A DNA stretch of 64,000 nucleotides from Metridium senile (GCA_949775045.1 OX459096.1:30083475-30147474); one strand, 5' to 3'. Positions 21,301 to 29,297 are shown, counted from the stretch's first letter. Program-made: numbers and translations. Notes: generated from the sequence alone by a model not told the origin.

Positions 21301-22257
21301 CGCTACTTTTGTTGGCTTAAGTTTTGCCACCATGTCTGATTGTGCAAGAAAAATGAAATTTTGCAGTCTATGACATAATAATTACGTTTACACAGGAATC
21401 CCGTCAGTCCGCGAGCATATGAAAAACACAAAATTAACCCAATCAACCACAAAAAATGTACAAAATAACATGTATACTGAAATGATTCATTATCTTGCAT
21501 TGTCCGTAATTTATAATAATATATACATTGACGAAACCTGATATTATCACACTTTCTAATGAATTACTTGTACAAGACAATCACGGACAATATTGTTTGG
21601 GACAACATTAACAATTCGAATAAAAACGTTACCCTTCATCATTTTTAGCCCTCCCCTCCCCCCTCCATTCAATGTTGACCGTTCATGAGTTACATGGGTC
21701 ATTGGTAGGCATTCCTTGGTCAAATCAACATTGAGATAGGGGGGGAGGGGGAGGATATGATGAAAAATGAACAATTATATGTGAAAAACCACTAATAACC
21801 TGCTGTGTCCCAATATTTATGTCCATGATTGTAGTTCTGAGAGAGCTCTAGCTACAACAAGATTAACATACTTTGTAATAGCTTGTTTCTTTTGTCTTGG
21901 TCAGGCGCAATCATTGTGTATGCCTCTCTTCTAGAATTATTTGGAAAATGAAAATTAGCTGGCTTCAGGCATCAAAGCACTGTAAACTTTATAATCATGA
22001 TAAAAATTCAGCTGAATAATTTTCTTGATTGTGATAACAATCATAAATACATTCAATTCAGAATAAAGCTATTTGGTGTACCTTTGATACTTCTCAGTTT
22101 CAGGTTCTTGAGAAGAAGGTTCCGTTGTCTCTTCTCTTTCCAATCGTCCATCTTGGTTTATGTTTGCTTGACTACTAGGGTTTGAGTTCATATCTCTCCG
22201 TCTAGACCCGCTTGCTTGGCTCGTAAACGAGCTTTTTGTAGTGTACGAACGACTCAT
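3333..22257 (-). CDS. EPSTI1: EPSTI1-like coiled-coil protein with C-terminal CUE-like segment, 7 coding exons
   Basis: Minus-strand exons: 22257-22082, 21930-21872, 8260-8088, 5721-5638, 5177-5128, 4089-4007 and 3478-3333. They join in one frame to 771 nt (256 aa plus stop), every junction phase agreeing. All introns are GT-AG except intron 6, which has a GC donor (AAG|GCATGT). Exon 2 encodes AYTMIAP, as in vertebrate EPSTI1 (AYTLIAP). Exon 3 has a K-P-x-x-V-G-G segment followed by a Q-rich run, matching the RRLGG/QKQQ region. Exons 4-5 are a charged Lys/Glu coiled coil, exon 6 is His/Gln-rich, and exon 7 starts acidic and ends in a CUE/UBA-like helix set (LRELCRIYP ... VRELL). The molecular function of the family is poorly defined; human EPSTI1 is interferon-responsive. 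Intron 2 spans 13.6 kb because of two large transposons. The C-terminal CUE-like part is my reading, not something I know for the family. Confidence 0.8.
3600..3770. repeat. G-rich / poly-C low-complexity tract
   Basis: G-run sequence (3614-3625, 3689-3693) followed by a run of about 22 C at 3738-3760. It lies in intron 6 of the EPSTI1-like gene and is low-complexity only; the 66-codon frame through it is not a gene. Confidence 0.7.
4451..4986. mobile_element. MITE with CRE-like TIR, hosting a second MITE
   Basis: The left end reads CAATTATCCTATTTCACTAT then GACGTCACA; the right end is its near-perfect reverse complement (TGACGTCATAGTGAAATAGG then GCAATT). A further inverted match (CAGTGGGGGA / TCCCCCACTG) lies just inside. 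It sits in intron 5 of the EPSTI1-like gene. A separate foldback element interrupts it at 4632-4834. Confidence 0.75.
4632..4834. mobile_element. Foldback MITE nested in the 4451-4986 element
   Basis: Long inverted arms begin AACAGGTTCC and include ATTTAAATCTGTACTT, ATGCAAATT, GTTGATGTGTG, GTGTGCTAAACACACAG and ATCAACCAATCAGAG. They meet around 4721-4733. The right arm carries a short internal duplication of GGGAAAGTACAGATTTAAAT. The arms would form a very long hairpin. Confidence 0.75.
5224..5515. mobile_element. MITE with TAGCCTCCTCCGCAGGC inverted ends
   Basis: About 70 bp at the left (TAGCCTCCTCCGCAGGCA, then CTTCCTTTG, then GGGTTTCCTGTGTTAT) recurs inverted at the right end. It lies in intron 4 of the EPSTI1-like gene. 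The three overlapping open frames here are by-products of the inverted repeat. Confidence 0.78.
5778..7257. mobile_element. 1.48-kb non-autonomous element flanked by TTAA
   Basis: The left terminus AGTACTTATGAAGTCAA and right terminus TTGACTTCATAAGCACT are inverted, and similarity extends about 55 bp (GGGACATATTTT, CAATTCTAGACATCGT). TTAA lies immediately outside each end (5774-5777 and 7258-7261), the target-site duplication expected of piggyBac-superfamily insertion. The inside is AT-rich, includes two similar stretches near 6190-6290 and 6410-6500 (GCAATAAACT ... AAAACTTACATTTTTCAAAC), and has no transposase frame. Confidence 0.78.
7388..7600. repeat. Simple repeats with interstitial telomere-like TTAGGG/TTTAGG block
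   Basis: A TGTAT microsatellite (about 7388-7410) is followed by a TGT tract, an AGT/ACT tract with many TAGTACTAG palindromes (about 7483-7535), then about 65 bp of mixed GGGTTA and GGTTTA units (7536-7600). TTAGGG is the usual metazoan telomere unit. The block is short and degenerate. Confidence 0.75.
7665..7760 (+). repeat. tRNA-like SINE head
   Basis: An A-box-like TGGTATAGTGG and, about 40 bp on, a B-box-like GGTTCTATTCC. The would-be acceptor stems do not pair well and the B box deviates from GGTTCGANTCC, so I read it as a tRNA-derived SINE or tRNA pseudogene rather than a working tRNA. Confidence 0.5.
8720..9040. repeat. AAGGAGTTTT-repeat degenerate element
   Basis: AAGGAGTTTT(C/T)AAGGAGTTT recurs near 8761, 8932 and 9009, with a CAGGGTTCGTGC motif at about 8730 that could be a hAT-type terminus. 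No matching right end was found. It abuts the left end of the CMC element. Confidence 0.35.
9091..9325. repeat. Left subterminal GTGATCAC cluster (13 copies)
   Basis: Thirteen exact GTGATCAC palindromes, usually flanked by C or T on the left and G or A on the right (CGTGATCACG core), in about 235 bp. The 64-codon frame across it is an artefact of the repeat. Confidence 0.9.
9691..13353 (-). CDS. Transposon-borne BEN-domain protein with ubiquitin-like segment, 4 exons
   Basis: Minus-strand exons 13353-12909, 12796-12338, 11364-11305 and 10346-9691 splice at GT-AG sites with matching phases into 1620 nt (539 aa plus stop). Exon 1 starts MADFYVVEF and ends in a Lys/Ser-rich stretch (K-K-Q-K-K) that could be a nuclear signal. 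Exon 2 holds a basic region, then about 75 residues (from KKMKIIKHG to AIFPRE) whose alternating pattern and VVRGEPL segment suggest a ubiquitin-like beta-grasp fold; this is inference. Exon 4 starts with a short coiled coil, has CxxC in FLKCRNCMK, a Ser/Thr/Pro linker, and a C-terminal BEN domain (GVYVSAELLEKI, LKLFELVFSRRE, LDANRLTAVFEHHL, IDSKCRMVRNNR). BEN domains bind DNA, some at palindromes, so the GTGATCAC clusters are a natural candidate target. It is divergent from the transposase across 318 bp. Confidence 0.8.
11454..11545 (+). repeat. GACGTTTCGAGCTTTAGCCC repeat, single arm
   Basis: TAGGTAATATAATAAAATTT ... ACGTTTCGAGCTTTAGCCCT matches one arm of the palindromes at 28957-29124 and 33100-33267. 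The following AACACCGACGCAGCCTATTA also matches sequence just outside those palindromes in reverse complement. It lies in intron 2 of the BEN-domain gene. Confidence 0.7.
11577..11745. mobile_element. Small MITE in the BEN-gene intron
   Basis: The left end ATATCTTATTAACCGAGCGC and the right end CGAGCAAGC ... TTAATAAGATAT are imperfectly inverted. GGAAGTTATGGACC / GGTTCCATAACTTCC and GCCGTAC / GTACGGC pair further in. It is a secondary insertion into the CMC element. Confidence 0.55.
13354..13671. promoter_or_regulatory. Divergent promoter interval of the CMC element
   Basis: A 318-bp gap between the ATG of the BEN-domain gene (minus) and the ATG of the transposase (plus). No exact GTGATCAC is seen here. 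TTTTAG just before CTATTGAATG at about 13641-13653 could be a splice acceptor, so an untranslated transposase exon upstream is possible. Confidence 0.45.
13672..16512 (+). CDS. CMC/EnSpm (tnp2-like) DDE transposase
   Basis: A 946-aa uninterrupted frame, long enough to be intact. The first ~165 residues are Ser/Asp/Glu-rich and look disordered. The core has the tnp2 (Transposase_21) signature: TDG at Asp339 followed by S-S-S-A-G-H-L-W-P-V and NELPKEYR; a zinc-binding CGCHLC near residue 445; VDWMHCVPLG with Asp518; HLLTHMGYYVLRRGPLWAYS; and FESINAFMK with Glu681. Asp339, Asp518 and Glu681 are my candidate catalytic triad. The C-terminal ~200 residues are unassigned. It would cut at the TIRs of its own element. 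The right GTGATCAC cluster begins about 170 bp after the stop. Activity is plausible but unproven. Confidence 0.85.
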   Translation: MEYDKELMQSCAQDESSSDSDSSLQPLTKDNATDSSSSASGTCRKSRQSLYYQRKTQSREKRSYKPYNEQHYPSRQLRHYHRNRLSTQKENNSETTGCRYESDIDSELLSAEEKSLLSDDTDISDSETTETSESSSEDSFDDEMVDSNGHVENESNANEDVVLHMPCKQVPLYDGSMISRLFACVLVVSFVLQHNLSKAAWADLIRLLSVLIGKQFEEVFRSVYKMKLYLKDCFGTKDPVKVLYCSNCFIQVFDKHCSKLECQGQPLSGFLDLNLEERLKELFRDAEFCKLLKKGKENIKRTVNRTIHDIYHGLDYKNFLYPGGFLTKDFNVSLTINTDGVNKYSSSSAGHLWPVYVMINELPKEYRFNKKYIIPAYIYCDKKEPNMMTFLNPLVEKLNTLHTKGFRVEDSAAGDINVKCLLFIVSADLPARADLMNMKRFNGKCGCHLCKQEGDPYGYNNLHRSWPYKEGIALRSHDDQKDFASNATQENAVMGVKGHSVFAKLNCRFDLVRSFAVDWMHCVPLGVVKYLMNLMTCNKWKGSHFYIGTQLSSMSTRLVSIRPPENIGRLPRTLGEIKHWKATELKNWLLHFSVPILQNTLNPLCHLHWCLLSGAVGILCSDSIPSHSIPVAEEMLRDFVIMMEILYGETKCTMNVHLLTHMGYYVLRRGPLWAYSCFAFESINAFMKIFVHGTHHAMEQIACALGLTYGIPEFIQQACKDSGTPKDALSLLRKLNGQNKSSRKAIKVEGGNFLGTDILKSEGITIDNNFKTKIRVFMALNEGLKDYILQAFARFVDMNGQKIDSMAWNKTKKTDSTVIEFVDRNGEIYFGRIKFFLKAGNKGICVCHLLDIVDSESNPFLISSDKCMQSIQAQNIQMNENHSTLIGKIIQKYNGKNVVKHQTCVLPRLGKVILINIHQIIRKCVFIDISSEYWIVSRFPNIIEHN
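16684..16845. repeat. Right subterminal GTGATCAC cluster
   Basis: Six exact GTGATCAC and three TGATCAC variants in about 160 bp, several inside GCGTGATCACGG or GGAGTGATCACA. It is less dense than the left cluster. Confidence 0.88.
16860..17392. other. Host intron sequence between the two large elements
   Basis: Roughly 530 bp of AT-rich intron of the EPSTI1-like gene. No element or gene is recognised. Confidence 0.45.
17395..17648 (+). repeat. Left 254-bp terminal repeat (MITE-like, with TIRs)
   Basis: It starts CAATCACGGACAATATTG and ends TTTATGTCCATGATTG; the first ~27 bp are inverted at the end. It contains the C-rich/G-rich pair CCCTCCCCTCCCCCCTCCAT and GGGGGGGAGGGGGAGGATAT. No difference from the right copy was seen by eye. 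Confidence 0.88.
17924..19249 (+). CDS. HUH-endonuclease Rep with superfamily 3 helicase
   Basis: A 441-aa intact frame starting ATGGCTTCT. The N-terminal domain has LITYSRAD (motif I-like), THYHMAL with the metal-binding pair His68/His70 (HUH motif), and YVIK with Tyr111 and Lys114 (YxxK nicking motif). After a basic linker comes an SF3 helicase: Walker A GPANTGKTF (Lys295), Walker B-type VVVLNDFRW (Asp332) and motif C near NTPFFATAD. This two-domain order is that of CRESS-DNA virus and parvovirus-type Rep proteins, which nick and unwind DNA in rolling-circle or rolling-hairpin replication. No capsid-like gene is present. I recall similar multi-copy genes in anthozoan genomes, unverified. 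It could be an endogenised viral gene or a transposon gene. Confidence 0.85.
   Translation: MASSNTRHQSLVYLITYSRADLDKVSSRETFAMIIANAFQQVAQVEVNHWVVCKESHAETSESENSTHYHMALKLNKRSRWSRVRQYIQNHHDIRVNFSCNHNTYYSAHQYVIKEDKEFAKSADHPILTDPPSTEQAITANRKRSTKNKGDKKKAKRYSTFDVVQIIQEQNIKTRLELVNLAVVQKNEGKTQLAQFIANRGAKVVNEALELAKEFVEAPMQMQRLKMSRIDILNEAYGASCVTDCNGQWLEMALTLMSQNELSVSAFCSGIFKALKDGRGKYRNIYVYGPANTGKTFIISPLKNIYKTFTNPATGTFAWLGVEDAEVVVLNDFRWHPSVIAWGDLLQLLEGDTVHLPVPKNFGVKDVEFNKNTPFFATADAPMVLVKGGSLDSANTQMMQVRWRTFNFWKQIPQDKQKSLSPCQHCFAKFVLDYKDIDNLF
19252..19516. mobile_element. MITE with TATTTACTCGAATAAGC inverted ends
   Basis: The left end ACCGTATTTACTCGAATAAGC and right end GCTTATTCGAGGAAATAAGCT are inverted over about 20 bp, and a GCGCC / GGCGC pair lies inside. 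About 265 bp, starting right after the Rep stop codon; it is probably a later insertion into the composite. Confidence 0.65.
19522..19920. repeat. Mirror-arranged TACTCCA / TGGAGTA array between Rep and transposase
   Basis: TACTCCA occurs at 19522, 19534 and 19689, and its reverse complement TGGAGTA ends at 19753, 19910 and 19920. All three pairs centre on about 19721. Flanking bases are partly shared (CATTACTCCA, CAATACTCCA). The pair GTCTTCTACG (19626) / CGTAGAAGAC (19836) is also inverted, centred slightly off. The arms are otherwise weakly similar. It could be the decayed palindrome of another element or a set of Rep-binding iterons. Confidence 0.5.
20150..20260. repeat. Short tandem duplication at the 3' end of the Tc1-like gene
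   Basis: AAGTATAGG followed by AGTATTTTGTTCGTCCTCCA occurs near 20154 and again near 20215, the second covering the transposase stop codon. A local duplication of the gene's 3' edge. Confidence 0.6.
20227..21333 (-). CDS. Tc1/mariner-type DD34E transposase
   Basis: A 368-aa intact frame. The N-terminus is a helix-turn-helix (FRIIAKKCNISKSSAHRIW), followed by a GRKPR AT-hook-like motif and a second DNA-binding unit. The catalytic core shows YLDG (Asp167), FVMDND (Asp266) and NPPENVF (Glu301); 34 residues separate the last two, the DD34E spacing. IPSRTQDLNPPEN is the classic Tc1-family block. It should catalyse cut-and-paste insertion at TA, consistent with the TA outside the composite. The gene is convergent with Rep; its start is 244 bp from the right 254-bp repeat. 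That it acts on those repeats is inference. Confidence 0.9.
   Translation of the reverse strand: MVAKLKPTKVAYAILLREKERYSFRIIAKKCNISKSSAHRIWKYRQNYLRSECKEKAIVHRNKGRKPRINERDKREMLRTLTRMRKKDVNLTVMSLVREAGIDPTLVHRRTFTRYLNKWGFHFLQSRKKGLLSDKDKELRLKYAKKMRSLLKDNPTFYTHHIAFYLDGVSFIHKYNPKNEACRPKSRVWRKKGEGLSITARGTKELAGGRRLHIMVAVAYGKGVVLCQPYEKLNGEFFANFIRTHFNLTFGKAGPKVMGQRLFVMDNDPSQTSCKAMSALSDIEATLHRIPSRTQDLNPPENVFHIVKKRLEQEAITLNLTMETFDNFKERVLKCFQSIDSDLIDKTIASLPKRVENIISLCGGRTKY
21578..21831 (+). repeat. Right 254-bp terminal repeat
   Basis: The same length, orientation and, by eye, the same sequence as 17395-17648. It is followed directly by TA. Its inner flank AAGA is the complement of the left copy's inner flank TCTT. 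Confidence 0.88.
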
Positions 22258-22470
22258 CCTACAAATATAAATACTTCTGACCTTCGTAGGTTTCCATCTA
22301 GCTCGAAATCGGGGAAATCCCCTGCATATCTTTCCTAGAAACCGAAAATGAAAGTGAAAACAAGTTTATTTTTAGCGCCATACAAGGAGAGAGACTAGGT
22401 CTAGCCGAGCGAGCCAGCATGAACATCTGCACAGCGGATTAATAGAAGTGTATGCGCGCAATTTTCCAAG
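22258..22470. promoter_or_regulatory. Shared promoter interval, EPSTI1-like gene / NCBP2
   Basis: 213 bp separate the two divergent start codons. GGGGAAATCCCC (22310-22321) is a perfect palindrome resembling a Rel/NF-kB site (GGGRNNYYCC-like). GAAACCGAAAATGAAAGTGAAAAC at 22338-22361 contains tandem GAAA elements resembling an ISRE/IRF site. No TATA box stands out. Confidence 0.6.
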
Positions 22471-24631
22471 ATGGCGGAACTCAGTGCTTATAGAGACCAA
22501 CATTTCAGGGTAAAAAATATGGTAGAAAATGTTGTTTGTGTGCTCTAAAACTGTGTCTATAAGTAGTATAATATGTAGGCAACTGATATACAAATTTTGG
22601 ATCGAATACACTATTTCTATCATGGTTTAAAACTCGAAAACTATATCACTAACTTCTAACATTGGTGTCCTTTATTGTGTCACAGGGAACAAGAATGCAA
22701 CTAGAAAGACTTTTAGAGGTCAGTACGACCCTATATGTTGGAAATTTATCCTTTTATACATCAGAGGAACAGATTTACGAGGTGTTCTCTCGTGGTGGTG
22801 ATGTTAGAAGAGTTGTAATGGGTTTAGATAAAGTTAAAAAGACGCCATGTGGATTTTGCTTTGTTGAGTATCCTTTTAAAAAGAGTTAGTAATTCATCTA
22901 ATTCATTGTGACGCTAGGGTGTTGCCTGGTGCCACTTGGGACACCCTCTAGATCTGCCCCTGTTTAATACTATTAATTAATTACTTCTTAAAATTTTATA
23001 CTACTATTATCATTATTATTGTCCATTAATAAATGGCAATTTTTTTGGAATTATCGATTGGTCATGCTTTGCTCAATACTAATCTATATCAATTAAGTAC
23101 ATTTATCATTTGATATTGATATCTTGTTTTAATTTCGGATGATTATTATTGATTGGATATCCAGGGAATAATGCTGATGCATTCATTTCTATATGTGGCC
23201 TGGTATTCTAAAGTTAAGTTCTAGCCTGCGTAGCTGGCCCTGGGGGAGAGGGGGAAAAGGGGATGGAGGGGAGGGGGATGGGGAGAGGAAGGGAAGAAGG
23301 GAGGGCCTGCAGCGAAGACCCTTGATTTTCCATTACGCCCTCTTCCTAGCACTGTGTGTTGTCTGGTTTAGCTGTCATAATTGTCACCTATATTACTAGT
23401 GTTTCCTAACATAAAAACTTTGTATTTCAAAATATATTACTATTATATGTGTGTCCCAAATTTTCACAATCAAAATTATCATTATAAACTTGTCTAATAA
23501 AGTTCCAAAGTTCAAAACTCAAAACAAATGAGCGTTCTTTTCCAGCCTTCTTTATGTTTACTGCACTACTCAATTCATAAGTCTGTTGTCATGTACAATT
23601 TCAAGTAAAAGGGTCAATCTCATTTCTTATGCTTTCTTAATTACAATCAGATATTACAATCATGAGGCTGCAGATAATGCTGTAAGATATGTAAATGGAA
23701 CACGTCTAGATAATCGTATCATCAGAACAGACTTCGATCAAGGTTTTTCAGAAGGACGTCAGTTTGGTAGAGGGAAGTCTGGAGGGCAGGTAATTCAAGT
23801 AGAATTGTAATCAAAATATATTCATAAATCAGTTTATTTGAAATATGTTGAAATAAATTTGTTGGTGTTTTTTTAAGTTGAGATTAGACAAGCTTTTTCA
23901 TAACTAAGGCCTTTATTATAACTGGAAAGATTGGCAAAGATGGTTACAAAAATAGACAAACACACTTGTGCCGGTTGTGTTTGCACTTGGGGTTGATTGC
24001 AGAAAGTCTTACAAATGTCTGGAATTTACACACAGACTGCCATTTCCTGCATTTTTATCATCCACAGTAATCATTTTGTTTCTATTGAATGTTGGGTAGA
24101 TACATTTCATGAATATTACTGATTTAAACTAAAGTTTTTTAGCTGTTTTGACCACTTACTGCAATCTTCATCAGTAGAATGATAGGCTATATCAGTGAGA
24201 ACCCTACAACACAATATTCACCATGCCTGACTACAAAGTCTTTAATATTATGAATATTATAGTCACTTAGTTATTTGACCATAATTACATGAATAGCACA
24301 ACATTGGATTATTAATAAAGATCACTGAAGATGGAGAGAGTATTCACCTAAACATGTACAAACTCAAGTCTGTTGTGCTTTTTATAAAACTCAATTGCTG
24401 TTTCACCGACCAATTACATGAATATATTTTATGAAAGAAGAAACAAATTTCTATTTTCAAGAAAACAATGTAGTTTGTTTGATGTGCATACAAACTTCCA
24501 ATAATATTGTTCTAATGTAATACATGTAGGTACGTGATGAATATCGGGATGACTATGATCCTGGACGTGGAGGTTTTGGAAAACACTCACCTGCTGTCAC
24601 CAGCCCACCTGTTTCCTACACTAAAAGATGA
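22471..24631 (+). CDS. NCBP2: Nuclear cap-binding protein subunit 2 (CBP20)
   Basis: Exons 22471-22509, 22686-22867, 23651-23789 and 24530-24631 splice at GT-AG sites with matching phases into 462 nt (153 aa; human 156). The product is the RNA-recognition-motif subunit of the nuclear cap-binding complex, which holds the m7G cap together with NCBP1. It starts [12 protein letters not shown], whose Tyr7 aligns with the human cap-stacking Tyr20. RNP2 is LYVGNL (with the second cap-stacking Tyr), RNP1 is CGFCFVEY, and [11 protein letters not shown] ... [13 protein letters not shown] is the cap-contacting region. The tail ends in KRstop; [18 protein letters not shown] matches the family C-terminus. 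No lesions. Confidence 0.95.
22868..23650. other. NCBP2 intron 2
   Basis: A 783-bp intron with a G-rich purine tract (23235-23310). It holds AGCCTGCGTAGCTGG and GGCCTGCAG pieces that may be a degraded MITE. No gene is seen. Confidence 0.5.
23790..24529. other. NCBP2 intron 3
   Basis: 740 bp, AT-rich, with no recognised element. The 3' splice site is ATACATGTAG|GTACG. Confidence 0.5.
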
Positions 24632-24935
24632 TCATCTTGGTACATTATGAATACTACAACTATGCTAAATGATGATTGATTGGATTGGGCTCCCTGTATC
24701 ATGAATGTACATTTTATGATCATCTTGGTACATGTACATTATAAGAACAATATCAACAACTATGCTAAATGATGATTGATTGGATTGGGCTCCCTGTATC
24801 ATAAATGTACATTTTATGATCATCTTAGTACATGTACATTATAAGAACAATATCAACAACTATGCTAAATGATGATTGATTGGATTGGGCTCCCTGTATC
24901 ATAAATGTACATTTTATGATCATCTTAGTACATGT
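24631..24935. repeat. 100-bp tandem repeat, about 3 copies, in the NCBP2 3' flank
   Basis: TATGCTAAATGATGATTGAT starts at 24661, 24761 and 24861, a strict 100-bp period. Each unit includes TTGGGCTCCCTGTATCAT and TTTTATGATCATCTT. It begins at the NCBP2 stop codon, so the 3'UTR probably includes it. Confidence 0.85.
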
Positions 24936-24959
24936 AGTTCTAAAGGAGAATACTTGTTT

Positions 24960-25367
24960 TAGTTTAAATACACATGTGATTATTTGATCCAGGCTTCGTA
25001 TAACCCCGGGGGGGGGGGGGGGGGGGTACTTGACCCAGTTTCTGACAGGGGCGTTCCGCTGGTACCTCTAAACCCTGACCCTATTTAAGAAAGCAGAATC
25101 CTTAAAATATGTACCCTATTTCAAGACAAATTGGTAAAAAGTAGACCCTATCCAAGACTCAAGGGGGAAATCGTATACCCTTTGTAAGACAATTTAAGAC
25201 AAATTAGGCTAAATTGTATACCCTATTTGGCTGAACGTCCCCGTATAGTAAATATAAGGGAGTACCCCCTCCCCCGGGGTATAACCGGCCTTAGATGGTT
25301 ATCGAAAATAGTCCAAAATTCTCTAACCAATAAGCACAAGAACTATAATCATGTGTGTATTTAAACT
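24960..25367. mobile_element. Foldback MITE with a G-rich MITE nested inside
   Basis: The outer arms TAGTTTAAATACACATGTGA and its inverted match ATCATGTGTGTATTTAAACT bracket a second element (about 25001-25281). That inner element runs from CCCCGGGGG(n)TACTTGACCC to AGTACCCCCTCCCCCGGGG and resembles 29449-29800 in inverted orientation (TATACGGGGA). The outer arms match the element at 28290-28475. Confidence 0.65.
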
Positions 25368-25925
25368 TATTAATATTGATCACTTTTTAATGCTTTTATA
25401 ATGACTACTAAAATAATGTACAATGTTCTAAGAAATGATTGTTTTGTTATTGTATACTTTTGGTTTATTTATTTTTATAAATATCGTATAGTTAGCTAAT
25501 TTGTAATAGCAGGATTTGTAGATAATAAACAGATATCTTGCACTACCATTGAACCATTTTGTAGAGGATTTGAAACAAATGCAATTATGGCACAGGATAA
25601 GAGATCTGATATCACCAGTGTTGAGGATGTGCAGAGCAACACTATTAGTCAGTTTTCATACTTCCTATTGGTTTGACCCCAGAGATTTTAGTTTTTTGAA
25701 TTTACTGCATTTAATGACTTTTAAACTGTTGTAGTACATTAGTGTTTTATTAAAACTTATCTAAACAAAGAAGCAATATTTGAAATTAAAAAAAAAACGT
25801 CTCCGATTTTTGATAGTTTTTCTCGTTTTAAAAATATTCTAATTTCAATGCCTAAAACATCTGGTCTAAGGCGAGTTGGTGAATATCGATGATTAATAAC
25901 CAAGACGGAGTCAAGGTTGTTATTC

Positions 25926-28261
<2,336 letters not shown>

Positions 28262-28289
28262 TTCACTGAGCCTGAGGTAGATAATTGTT

Positions 28290-28475
28290 TTAGTATAAAT
28301 ACAAAAGTGATTATTTCAAAAAGTAAAAATAACCAGCCTATTTTGAAGAAAAACTGTTCATTTCTTATTTCTAAAAGTGCGCTGTAGGTGATTATCGAAA
28401 AATAGTGTGAATTTCTTCACCAATCACAGCGCGCAATTTTCTATGATCACCTGTGTATTATTTTAGTCTTTATAA
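28290..28475. mobile_element. MITE containing the duplication breakpoint
   Basis: The left arm TTTTAGTATAAATACAAAAG and the right arm CTGTGTATTATTTTAGTC are inverted; GTGATTATCGAAAAATAG and CAATCACAGCGCGCAATTTT lie inside. It is related to the outer element at 24960-25367. The 4.14-kb duplication starts inside its left arm at 28308. Confidence 0.6.
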
Positions 28476-28956
28476 CAGCATGTCTAGTTTTGCAATGAAA
28501 TTAAATATATGTGAACGAACATTTTTCAAAATATCAACCCAAAGTATTGAAAACTATATAAAATTGAGGTACAAATAGTAATACTTGATAAATGATGAAA
28601 ACTAAATGTATTACTTAATTTAATACTTTTGTATATATTAGGAAAATAGTTAGATCGCTAAGTACGTTTTAGTGAGCATCTGTTGCCAAGGTTAAGTTGC
28701 ACTAGAAGTGCGAAAACTCAACATTTTAATGATTTTAGTTAGCCTCCTCAAACATGTCAAACAACAGATATAAAATAAATTAAAAATTACCACATTTGAA
28801 AAGTACAATTATTAAAGCTTTGAGAAAATGTATACTTATATATATATTAGATAAATAGCTACCGAGCTAATCATTTTTAGCATAGTTAATATTGGCTGTT
28901 ATATAAATGGAAACTAGTGAGTAAACTAGTAATAGGCTGCGTCGGTGTTTGATATA

Positions 28957-29124
28957 AATGATAGGTAATATAATGAAAATTTGTAACACCGTAAAAAATG
29001 TTGACTTAACTTCACTGACGTTTCGAGCTTTAGCCCTTCGTCGAAGGGCTAAAGCTCGAAACGTCAGTGAAGTTAAGTCAACTTTTTTTACGGTGTTACA
29101 AATTTCATTATATTACCTATCATT
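28957..29124. repeat. 84-bp-arm palindrome (GACGTTTCGAGC family), copy A
   Basis: The left arm AATGATAGGTAATATAATGA ... CTTTAGCCCTTCG and its inverted right arm meet at about 29040, with almost no loop. A third, single arm follows at 29155-29220 (GAAGGGCTAAAGCTCGAAAC). The same sequence is single-armed at 11454-11545, and a fragment lies near 37712-37745. Confidence 0.85.
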
Positions 29125-29297
29125 GGCTGTTATGCTTTTTACTCCGACCTAAACGAAGGGCTAAAGCTCGAAACGTCAGTAAAGTTTTTTACGGTATTAC
29201 AAATTTCATTCTATTACCAATATTCTCAGTAATAACTCAGTATTTAAGATCGCGCTATTTGTGAAATTCGTATAAATCTTTTTATGGTTCCGTTATT

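Larger units (their letters stand above)
17395..21831. mobile_element. Composite Rep + Tc1-like element with 254-bp direct terminal repeats, TA-flanked
   Basis: Two apparently identical 254-bp copies (17395-17648 and 21578-21831, same orientation) bracket 3.93 kb that carries convergent Rep/SF3-helicase and DD34E transposase genes. Each copy has inverted ends (CAATCA(C/T)GGACA ... plus TTGGGACA). TA lies directly outside the outer ends only (17393-17394 and 21832-21833). The inner ends are TC and GA, so neither copy shows the TA..TA expected of its own insertion; the pair as a whole does. The simplest reading is that the unit moved as one Tc1/mariner-type composite. It sits in intron 2 of the EPSTI1-like gene, close to exon 2. 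Confidence 0.75.
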
